DNA of 64,000 nt from Prorocentrum cordatum (taxonomy: Eukaryota > Sar > Dinophyceae > Prorocentrales > Prorocentraceae). Each line of letters begins with the position of its first letter. The first letter of the stretch is position 1. The position numbers and the translations under genes were made by a program. This document shows, piece by piece, positions 55,401-64,000 of this stretch. Location of the stretch: assembly GCA_963575745.1 (NCBI GenBank), contig CAUYUJ010015283.1:859410-923409 (forward strand), written 5' to 3'. The notes below the pieces were generated by a model. The model saw only the letters and a program-made list of their open reading frames with translations. It was not told where the DNA came from and searched no databases.

Positions 55401-56339
55401 CCGGAAATCTGCAAGGCCCCCAAGACGGCTTCCGACGGCGTCAAACCAGTCAGGAGCGCCCAAGACGAAGGACAATTGCACAACGGCCGCCCCCAAGAGG
55501 CCCAAGGAGGCCTCCAAGACACCTCCAAGAGGCACCCAATCAGCACCCAGGAGGCCCCAAGAGTGCACCGTTTGAGCTGGGATGGTATGAAATCATGATT
55601 AGGATGGACGATGGGAAGTCGGGTGCGAATGAAGGAGACCGACTGCGGCGTTGTCGCTGGGACCTGTCTTAGTATTCCTTATGGATATACACCCCCTGCT
55701 CTATCCGACCAACGACAAAACCGGGGCTATGTGGGCATTGTGCGCAGGGGGAATCTCGCGCTTTGAACGCCCCAACGCTCGTAGAGGACCCGCAAGGCCT
55801 CCACGAGGGCCCCACGACGGCAGCTGCGACCTCCACAACGCCCATAGAGGCGCCCAAGACAGAATCCAAAAGAAAACCAACCACCAAAGGACCCGATCGG
55901 ACACTTCGAGCCCTCGGCCCCAAGAAGACCACGGGAGATCCCACCAGAACCCCTACAAGGCTGACACGAGGCCCCCACCGGACGGCATCTACTACTGACA
56001 CCCTCAAGGGGTCGGCGGTGCGGCGTAAGCCCGAGAATCAACTGATGGTTTGATGTACCTTAAGGAGATCGCCCGGGAACCCAGCGAAATCGGCCCGTAA
56101 CCAAGAAAAAAGAACCGAACCGGGAACCGGGGAACCCAACTGGCCACCAAAATCGGCGGGAAACGTTTGCCAAATCTTTCAATATCCGCTAGGACCCCTT
56201 CAGTGCCAGCATTGATTGGGGAACTTTCTGCTTCCTACTGGAAATTGTTACTATCCGCGCAAGGGAGGGGAGCCCCAAACCAGCATTGACCAGGTCCTCC
56301 CGGGGGTCTCAGAATTCCTGGGGGGTCGTGAGACATAAA
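55401..56339. other. Array remnants and spacer
   Basis: AAGANGGCC units thin out at 55420-55560 and 55780-55985. TATGGATATACACCCCCTGC at 55680 resembles TTGATATACACCCCCTCCC at 11803. 56040-56340 has no recognised feature. Confidence 0.45.
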
Positions 56340-57225
56340 AAAACCAAGAGTCGCGCCCCGAGGCAATTCATCTTCGTAAATTGCACGATGGTCGCGTGCC
56401 CGATGCCATAAACCCTTGCAAAATAAACCACATTCACGACCTCGAGGCTAGATTCCCGAGTAAATCGCTCCATAGTTGCTTCCCCGAACAGCAAGCCCGC
56501 GAAAGTTACGCTGTGTTCGCGTCCCCGGAGCCCTAATCCATTGTAAAGTATGCAATAATCGCGTCGCCGAGGTCACGATCCCTCGTAAATTGCACAATAG
56601 TTGCATTCCTCGAAGCCGTAATCTCCATACAATATACAATATAGTCGGACTTCATTGCAGAGGACACGCGAGAGGACACAAGACCCTTCCGAAGGCCACA
56701 TTTCCATTGGAGTGTAAGAAGGCACGTGTCGCGAGGCACAGGGCACAAGGGTACCCTTGAGCTGGCAGGGTCGACCTACAAATCTGGGCCAACTGTATTC
56801 GAATCGAGGCCAGAATACTTTGTAAATTATATAATGTTCGCGTAGTATGCAATATTCGCGACCCCGGGGCTACGACCCCTTATTGAAATTGCGCCGTACA
56901 CGCGCCCACGAAACCATACAATTTCTTGCAAATCATGATATAGTCGCGTCCCCGAGGCCACGATCCTTTGCAAATTACGCCGTAGGTGCGTCCTGGAAGC
57001 CATAACCCCTGGTAAAAAATGCGATGCGTGCCCGAGGCCACGATCACACGCAGATTACGCCATGTTTGCGCCCTCACAACCCAAACCCCTCCGCGTCCTC
57101 GAGGCCAAAAACCCTTTTAATTTGAGAAATGTGCGCCGCGTCCTCGAGGCCATAAATCTGCGTATCTGACCAAATAAGTGCGTACCTGAGGCCCGTAAAT
57201 TACGAAGTGCTAGCGTCCCCGCAAG
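56340..57225. repeat. Degenerate ~45-50-bp tandem repeat, AT-richer
   Basis: GCGTCCCCGAGGCCACGATC and variants alternate with TGTAAATTAYRCNATAGT-like sequence about 16-18 times. It is noticeably less GC-rich than its neighbours. No coding content. Confidence 0.7.
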
Positions 57226-57246
57226 CCACGCCCTTGACCACCATCA

Positions 57247-57251
57247 ACATG

Positions 57252-57306
<55 letters not shown>

Positions 57307-57420
57307 TCATCATCAGCATCACCATCACCAGCGCCCACAGCAGCATCATGAGCAATATCTCCATCACCATCACCATCGGCGACAACATCAGCATCATCAG
57401 CATCTCCATCGGCGTCAGCA
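57247..57420. repeat. (ATC)n/(AGC)n microsatellite
   Basis: CAT triplets, then CAG triplets, then mixed, on the plus strand as in the other tracts. Confidence 0.9.
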
Positions 57421-58079
57421 TCAACATGTCCTCAAGACGGCGCCAAGACATCCTGATACAGCTCTTACGTATCCCGTTCTGATCTAATAAGGGGCCAGCG
57501 GCAGGGGGCGAAGCCCTGTTAGTATGTTCAGTCTGCTCATTCTTATGCTTGGATGCATCAGCCGCATTGATATTACTATCATTGATGGTTATCAATAGCA
57601 TTACTACTCGACCGGGCCGTCCCTCGCGCTGTTTAAAGGCTTATCTTGTGTCCCCCGACTCGCGATGGAGCTGACACGGCGCCTGCTGATTTATCTGGGG
57701 ATGATTGGACTCCTCGACTTACGCGGATGTATCTCGACCTGCCTGGACCTGCCTCGACCAATCTGGCCTGACCCCCCCCCAAGTCGCGTGGAGAGAAATC
57801 GCGAAGCCCTTCGGGACCACCCTGGAACATCTCCCTATCCTTAGGTCGGGCATGTCCCCCTACAGGTGGATTTTGGACGAAACATTTCAAATAAAAAATA
57901 CACCAAAATTCGCCGGCCCAACGGGCCAGAGGCGTGCTAAGATCTCAGGTAACTGGTTAACAATTCTCTAGTTCGCGCGCGCGGGGCGGCCCCTGGGGGT
58001 CCCCGGACGAAAAGTACCCCGGGCGACTCCCGGCTGATCCCCGGGCGAAGCCACCAGTGCGCTCCATGAGCGCACCAAC
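57421..58079. other. Spacer; nothing recognised
   Basis: Contains one AAATTCGCCGGCCC motif (57907), which recurs at 63820 and 63860. No exon is supported. Confidence 0.4.
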
Positions 58080-58700
58080 AGGGCTCCGAGACGTCCCCGA
58101 GAGCCCCAAGAAAGGCCAAGAGGCCCCCAAGAGGCCCCCAAGATGGTACACGAGGGGTCCGACATGCCACAAGATCGCTCCAAGACACCCGAGATAGCCC
58201 CCAGACGCCCCAAGAGGCCTCCAAGAGCACTCCCAAGAGGGCCCCCGGAGGCAAAATTCATTGTTTTTCCTTAGGTTTTTGAGAGATGTTGGAGCTTCCA
58301 CCTTTTCGGCTTCCCGACGCCCCAAGACGGCCCAAGAGGCCCCCAAGATCGCCCCAAGAGGGCCCAAGAGGCCCCCAAGAGGGCCCCAAGATGGCCCAAG
58401 AGGGCTCGAAGACGGCCCAAGAAGCCTCCAAGACGGTCCAAGAGGGCCCCAAGAACGCCCCCAAAGGGGCCCCAGAGAGGGAACACGAAACAACATTTCG
58501 AGCCCTCGGCCCTAAGAAGCCCCTACGAGGCCCCAAGAGGTCCCTAAGAGGCCCCAAGAGGCCCCCACGAGGCCCTCAGGAGGCCCCCAAGAGTCCCCCA
58601 AGCGGCCCCAGGAGGCCCCCCAAATGCCCCCCCGAGCGCCCCAGGAGTCCCCCAAGCGGCCCCAGGAACCCCCAAAGCGCCGCATTGACACCAGGCCCTC
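58080..58700 (+). repeat. 11-bp array, plus orientation
   Basis: Clean AAGAGGCCCCC-type units. A TTTTCGGCTTCCCGACGCC block at 58301 matches the block seen in other arrays. Confidence 0.85.
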
Positions 58701-59278
58701 GGGCAAACGGCAGACATGAGACTGTACGGGCCGGCGGAATGAGCAAAGCGATTAAATAATCAAAACATCGTCCCCATACTACGTTTTAAAACTATGTTTG
58801 AACATTCCTCCTGTAGAGGGGCATACCCGACTTAACCCTATCCTGATGATTGGCATCACCTGGTCTCGATGCCGATCTGAAGGATTGCGCATCCCTAAGA
58901 TTGTCATCGCCTTTGGGCTTGTCAATCTTGTGGATCGGAATAAGATTGTGGCTGGTTACTTCGGGACCTGGGCGTCCCACAGGCTGACGCGGCCCCGGCC
59001 GTCGACGCCCAGCAGCAGCGGCCTCGGCCCCGCCGGGCGCGCCTCTGAGCAATGTTGTGGAACGTTCCCTATCCCCTCTGGCGTGGCCTTGCCCCGCTGG
59101 CCGAATTGCCCCCCTAGCTGGGGATATGGGCTGCTTCCCTCCGGCTTCGAGGGGCACATCCCCAACTGGGATGGTGAGATGGTGGGGATCGGGCTGGGGG
59201 TGGGGATAGGGCTCGGTCAGCCGAGTTACGGCAGGTTCGTGTCGTGCCGACCCCAGCGTTGGTTTTTGACACCGCAGG
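58701..59278. other. Spacer; nothing recognised
   Basis: Mixed composition. No motif or exon supports a gene on either strand. Confidence 0.4.
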
Positions 59279-59374
59279 GATCGTTCAACCTTGAACGATC
59301 GGCCGCTGCCGCAACGTCCAATCGTTCAACATCGACCGATTCTGGGCCGCCGCCGGCGTTCAACGTTGAACGCC
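59279..59374. repeat. Two perfect palindromes sharing CGTTCAA
   Basis: 59279-59300 is GATCGTTCAA-CC-TTGAACGATC. 59355-59374 is GGCGTTCAACGTTGAACGCC, a perfect 20-mer with partly complementary flanks. A third half-site, ATCGTTCAACATCGACC, lies between at 59321. They may be dyad binding sites or cruciform-forming sequence. Confidence 0.7.
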
Positions 59375-60283
59375 AGCGGCGGGGTCGCCGCCGGTCGGCA
59401 CGACATGACCCTACCGTACTGAGCCTCGAGGCAGCAGGGCGCGCGGTCGCCGGGGCAGCCCAGCTCGGGCGGCGCGCCCTCGGCGCCGCCGAGGCCCCGC
59501 CACGGGCCGCGGCCCTCGGCGCCGCCGAGGCCCCCGCCGCTGCCGAGCCAGCCGGCGAGGGCCTCGCGGTCGGCGCGCCAGCCGCCGAGGGCGACGACCG
59601 CCGCCCCGCGGCCGGCGTCGGAGGTCGGTGGTTCAAACATGAGGCCGGGAGTGGATTCTCCTGGTTCGAGGCACCTCGTCGTGAGGCACTTGGCTTCTGC
59701 TTCGAGGGTCGAGTCTCTGCGTGCAGGCAGTCGCTCTGCAGTACCTCCTTTTCCTGCCGCAGGTCCCCGAAGAGTTGCCAGTCGCGCGCTCTTCTGCCAC
59801 GCGTCCCTCCGGACGCTCGGCTCAGCGGTGGTGGTGGAGGCACCTCGCCCTCGGGACCCCATCCCCCAGGTCCCCATCTTCGAACCACCGAGGAGGAGGC
59901 GCCCCGCGCGGGGGCGCCTGCGGGCGCGACGGGCGCGGGCCCGCCCCACATGCACGCCGCCGCGGCGCCCGGGCCAGAGCGGCCTGGGAGGAGTCGGCAA
60001 CGGCGAAGTCGAGGCACGCCACGCTGGGGCACGGTGGCCATCTCGGGGCCTCCTGGGACCCTTGGTGCGGCACAGGCTTGCCTCGGGAGGGGCATGAGAT
60101 CGCTCAGTCGCTGTTCTTGCTCCGGGGAGGGGTACAACACTCCCCGCGACGAGAGCCAGGAGGAGGCCACGGCGGCTACGGCTCTTCGGAGAACTGGAGG
60201 TCGCCAGCTCGGAGCTCGGAAGGGGAGGACCATGGGGAGGAGAAAGGGGGAAGGAGGAGCAGGACAGCATCCGCCCCCATTAA
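59375..60283. other. GC-rich region; no convincing gene
   Basis: Long open frames exist on both strands but show only Ala/Gly/Arg-rich composition. CCCTCGGCGCCGCCGAGGCC is present twice (near 59478 and 59515). Confidence 0.4.
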
Positions 60284-60375
60284 ATTGCGTGTGAGATGAC
60301 TGGGGTTGAAATTGCGTGTGAGATGACTGGGGAAAACAGCTTGCCTGGGGTTGAAATTGCGTGTGAGATGACTGG
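60284..60375. repeat. Short tandem repeat, three copies
   Basis: ATTGCGTGTGAGATGACTGG recurs near 60284, 60313 and 60357, with GGGGTTGAA linkers. Confidence 0.75.
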
Positions 60376-60929
60376 CGGTCCCCCTCCCATTAGGGAGGAG
60401 TGCAGGCAGTCCCCCCCCCCCGCACCCCCCTCGACGCCGCCCAGCGGTCCGCCCGGGGTGCCTCGCACGCTCAGGCGACGTGCCAGCTCGGACAGGGCGC
60501 CTCTCCTTTTCGCCGCTGGTGTGTCAGCCTGGGACACCGACCTTCGCGCATCGCGCCCCGCGATGCGCTGCGCGCGATGAACTTTGCACCCTCTCGCCCT
60601 CGCGCGCCCCCCTTGGAGAAAGGCACCCGCTCTGGCCGAGATCGCGACGCGCAAAACGCAATTACCTTTGCGCCCCCGTGAGTGACCTGGGCAATGCATG
60701 TCAATGCAACGCGATCCAAAATAGAACCGAACCGTCGCTCCAAGCGCGACATGATTGGCCAAGGCGCGCGGCGCTCGCTATCCTGCCTCCGCTCGTCACC
60801 TCCATTCCTTCTCCTTATCAGAAACTTCTCCCTGTCGCACCCCGAGGCCAGATTTTGGGGCGGCCCGGGCGTTTCGCCTAAGACTTCCCCACCATGTCTG
60901 ACCCTGAAGCTTAACAATTGACAACAGCT
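60376..60929. other. Spacer with a link block
   Basis: 60800-60880 is the link block of the composite satellite (CTTCTCCCTGTCGCACCCCG then GGCGTTTCGCCTAAGACTTC). The rest has no recognised feature. Confidence 0.5.
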
Positions 60930-61610
60930 TCACCAAGTGGAGGGCGGGTCGTTTTCAAAATGTGGCTCTCGCCTTAGCGCCGCGCACATTTGTTCTAAAC
61001 ATTTGCAAGACCTTCACGGATTGAGGGCGGGTCGTTTTCGACATGTGGCTCTCGCCTGAGCGCAGCGCACATTCGTTTGGACAAGTTGCAAAGAGTTTCA
61101 CGGATTGAGGGCGGGTCGTGGTCGTGTTCAACATGTGGCTCTCGCCTGAGCGCCGCGCACATTCTTTTGAACAAATTGCAAGAGCTGCACGGACTGAGGA
61201 CGGGTGATTTTCGAAATGTGGCTCTCGCCTTCGCGCCGCGCAGATTCGTTTTAAAAATGTGCAAGAGCTTCACGCATTGAGGGCGGTTCCTTTTCAAAAT
61301 GTGGCTCTCGCCTTAGCGCCGCGCACATTCGTTGCACAAATGTGCAAGAGCTTCACGGATTGACGGCGAGTGGTTTTCAAAATGTGACTCTCGCCTTGGC
61401 GCCGCGCACATTCGTCTCAAAACGTTGCAAACATTTCAACGGTCTAAGGGCGGGTCGTGTTCAACATGTGGCTCTGGCCTCGGCGCCGCGCACATGCGTT
61501 TGAACAAATTGCAAGAGCTTCACGGACTGAGGGCGGGTGATTATCAAAATGTGGCTCTCGCCTCAGCGTCGCGCACACTCGTTATTAAACAATTGCAATG
61601 AGACGGATTC
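60930..61610 (-). repeat. ~85-bp tandem array, about eight copies
   Basis: GAGGGCGGGTCGT...ATGTGGCTCTCGCC...GCCGCGCACATTCGTTT units near 60945, 61025, 61108, 61197, 61285, 61365, 61448 and 61532. Reverse orientation of 24600-25020. Confidence 0.85.
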
Positions 61611-61619
61611 GAAGTTTTT

Positions 61620-61985
61620 CACGGATTCCCATGACCGGCGTACCAGAAACTGTGTGTTGGAACGATGCACGAATATGAGGGTGCAACAGTTACGATGATT
61701 CGCGGAGTGGATGTCCCAAGAATGGCTGTCTGGCACGATTCAAGATCGTCAAGACGCAACAGCCAAGTGTATCCGTGGCGTTGGAATACCGAGAACAATG
61801 GTTTGGCATGCGTCAGGGTCTTCAAACGGTTGTCTTCGAACGAAGCACAACATCCTTGGTGGCTCATGGGTTTATACTGGACCTCCTCCTCCTCCTCCTC
61901 CATTCCTTCTCGTTATAGATAACTCCTCCCTGTCGCACCCCGAAGCAAGTTTGTAGGGCGGGTCGGGCGTTTCGCCTGAGACTTC
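61620..61985 (-). repeat. R block, (CCT)n and link of the composite satellite
   Basis: 61640-61830 is the reverse complement of the 24400-24590 block (shared TTGCGTCTTGACGATC on the minus strand). 61880-61900 is (CCT)n. 61905-61985 is the link (CTCCCTGTCGCACCCCGAAG). Confidence 0.75.
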
Positions 61986-61989
61986 CTCT

Positions 61990-62300
61990 TCACAGATGGA
62001 GGGCGGGTCGTTTTCAAAATATCGCGCACATTCGCTTTAAAAAATAGCAAGAACTTAACGCATTGAGGGCGGGTTGTTTTCAAAATGTGGCTGTCGCCTT
62101 AGCGCCGCGCACATTCGGATTCAAGAATGCAAAAGTTGCACGGATTGAGGGCGGGCCGTTTTCGACATGTGACTCTCGGCCTAGCGCCGCGCACATTCGT
62201 TTGAACAAGTTGCAAAGAGTTTCACGGATTGAGGGCGGGTCGTGTTCAACATGTGGCTCTCGCCTGAGCGCCGCGCACATTCGTTTTAACATGATCGACC
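61990..62300 (-). repeat. ~85-bp tandem array, about four copies
   Basis: Same unit as 60930-61610, separated from it by the R block and link. A last partial unit of the family starts again at 63945. Confidence 0.8.
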
Positions 62301-62379
62301 CACGAACCCGGAAAGGAATATAGAAATGTAAGGCATTGCAACATTTCAAAGACACCTGATTGGGCGACGAGCACATGCA

Positions 62380-63235
62380 ATGCTGAATGTATCGATGATG
62401 ATGTACTGTGCCGAGGGCTGTGCTGTGCTACGCCGTGCTGAACTGCGATGTGCCATGCCGCGATTGTGCTCTATATAGCGTTGTGGATCGAGTCCTCCCT
62501 GGAATCCGAGTACTCACCGAACTGATCTGGAGCGTAAGCTCGAGCTGCCTGAGCAGATGGTAGCTGCCCCAGAACTAATCGACAGAGGGAACATGCCAGG
62601 AGGACGCGCCGCGGAACGTCCCAAAGGACGCGCCAGGCGACGTGCCAGGGGACGTGCCATGGGCACGCACCGCGGGACGTGCCAAGGGGACGCGCTACGG
62701 AACGTGCCAATGGACGTGCCGAGGGACGTGACAGGGGACGCGCCGCGCGACGTGCCAGGTGGGCTCGACACGGAACGCGCCAAGGAACGTGCCCAGGTGC
62801 ATAATTGAGTGTATCGATCTTGATGTACCATGCCGACGGCTGTGCTGTGCTGGGCCGTGCTGAACTGCGATGTGCCATGCCGCGATTGTGCTCTATATAG
62901 CGTTGTGGATCGAGTCCTCCCTGGCATCCGAGTCCTCACCGAACTGATCTGGATCGTAAGCTCGAGCTGCCTGAGCAGATGGTAGCTGCCCCAGAACTAA
63001 TCGACAGAGGGAACATGCCAAGAGGACGCGCCGCGGAACGTCCCAAGGGACGCGCCAGGCGACGTGCCAGGGGACGTGCCATGGGCACGCACCGCGGGAC
63101 GTGCCAAGGGGACGCGCTACGGAACGTGCCAATTGACGTGCACCGCGCGACGTGCAATGGGGGACTCGCCACGGGACGCTCCGCGGAACGTGCCAGGCAA
63201 CATGCCAGGCTGCAATGCTAAGGGTATCGATATTG
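62380..63235. repeat. 422-bp tandem duplication with internal ACGTGCCA repeats
   Basis: CTCTATATAG starts at 62469 and 62891. Flanks match closely over the whole unit. Inside each unit ACGTGCCA/ACGCGCCA recurs every ~15-20 bases. A third copy begins at ~63227 but breaks into the next satellite after ~40 bases. Confidence 0.85.
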
Positions 63236-63259
63236 ATGTACCGTGCCGAGGGCTGTGCT

Positions 63260-63830
63260 GTGCCTGGGCGACCTGGACACGTGAAAACACGCGTTTCGCT
63301 CAAGACGTTGTCAGCACATGCTCATGCTAGACATCCGCCTGGGCGACCTGGACACGTGCAAACAAGCGTCTCGTTCGAGACATCCTCAACACATGCTCAT
63401 GCTAGACATCCGCCTAGGCGACCTGGACACGTGAAAACAAGCCTCTGGTTCGAGACATCCTCAACAAATCCTCATGCGAGACATCTGTCTGGGCCACCTG
63501 GAGGCGTGAAACCAAGCGTCTCGCTTGAGACATCCTCAAGACCTGGGCACGTGAAAAAAACAAGCCTCTGGTTCGAGACATCCTCAACAAATCCTCATGC
63601 GAGACATCTGTCTGGGCCACCTGGAGGCGTGAAACCAAGCGTCTCGCTCGAGACATCCTCAAGACCTGGGCACGTGAAAACAAGCAATCCACTTGAGAGA
63701 TCCTCAGAATTCAGGTCCCCAGGAGAGGACAATCTATAACACAAAACAAGCGTTTCGCTCGAGACATCCTCAACAAATACTGAAAAACAAGCGTTTCGCA
63801 AGGGACATCCTCAATTTTTAATTCGCCGGC
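63260..63830. repeat. ~75-bp tandem repeat
   Basis: GGGCGACCTGGACACGTGAA or variants near 63267, 63342, 63417, 63491. About 63430-63545 is repeated at 63555-63665. Each unit carries CGCTCGAGACATCCTCAA. 63816-63880 holds two AAATTCGCCGGCCCTAC motifs. Confidence 0.8.
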
Positions 63831-63944
63831 CCTACGCGACCTCGTTATTTATCGCAAAAGAAATTCGCCGGCCCTACAGCCGTCAAAACCGGAGGGAAAC
63901 CAACTAAAAGAGAACCCTGGGCCTGCGCCCTTTCCGGGAAAAAA

Positions 63945-64000
63945 TGCGCAAAGAGTTTCACGGATTGAGGGTGGGTCCTGCTCAACGTCTGACTCTCGCC
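63945..64000 (-). repeat. Start of another ~85-bp array unit, cut by the window end
   Basis: AGAGTTTCACGGATTGAGGG then GACTCTCGCC matches the 61-kb array. Confidence 0.75.

Noticed and set aside
58798-60294. 498-codon plus-strand frame (and a long minus frame opposite)
   Set aside because: Composition is Ala/Gly/Arg/Pro-rich with no motif on either strand, and both strands are equally open, as expected from GC-rich non-coding DNA.
62469-62478. Promoter call on CTCTATATAG
   Set aside because: It is inside a tandem satellite with no gene downstream, and dinoflagellate promoters generally lack TATA boxes.

Overview
The window looks like nuclear DNA of a dinoflagellate. Four things point there. 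Two relict copies of the dinoflagellate spliced leader (the 22-nt mRNA cap sequence added by trans-splicing) lie at 42487-42508 and 47039-47060. A retroelement carries a C5-cytosine methyltransferase, a combination published for Symbiodinium. Short inverted-repeat elements sit inside introns (introner-like). The sequence is GC-rich, repeat-choked and gene-poor. The genus cannot be fixed from sequence alone; Prorocentrum, Polarella or Symbiodiniaceae are all possible.

Layout. 1-5616 (minus) is the 5' part of a retroelement: a gag-like ORF, then in the -1 frame a pol frame that stays open to the window edge and encodes a reverse transcriptase (RT) with an inserted DUF4326 domain, an RNase H-like stretch and a DNA methyltransferase. 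5.6-8.9 kb is degenerate ~11-bp repeat array with embedded hairpin modules. 9-10.7 kb is trinucleotide repeat. 10.7-17.5 kb holds pieces of non-LTR retrotransposons, including an endonuclease and an RT in head-to-head orientation. 18-20 kb is array plus microsatellite. 20195-21868 is a 5'-truncated non-LTR insertion with a 13-bp target-site duplication.

22-25 kb is tandem and composite repeat. 25.5-28.6 kb (minus) is a split host gene for an ankyrin/TRP-type ion channel with two introner-like elements. 29-30.5 kb has a WD40-like exon between inverted copies of a ~90-bp repeat. 30.5-33.6 kb is 3.1 kb of nearly pure (GTC)n. 34-36 kb is 11-bp array. 37.6-38.1 kb (minus) is the last exon of a PIF1/RecD-like helicase with a 160-bp tandem array in its upstream intron. 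39.3-40.1 kb (plus) is a small spliced gene of unknown function.

41.7-47.06 kb (minus) carries two spliced-leader-tagged retrocopies: a small Ala/Arg-rich ORF and a decayed non-LTR element with ORF1, endonuclease and RNase H remains. 47.35-50.44 kb (minus) is a WD40-like host gene with two more introner-like elements. 50.9-58.7 kb is mostly 11-bp array with three copies of a composite module. 59-64 kb is short palindromes and several tandem satellites.

Most supported coding features are on the minus strand, which fits dinoflagellate unidirectional gene clusters. Exon boundaries of the host genes were judged by eye and are approximate.
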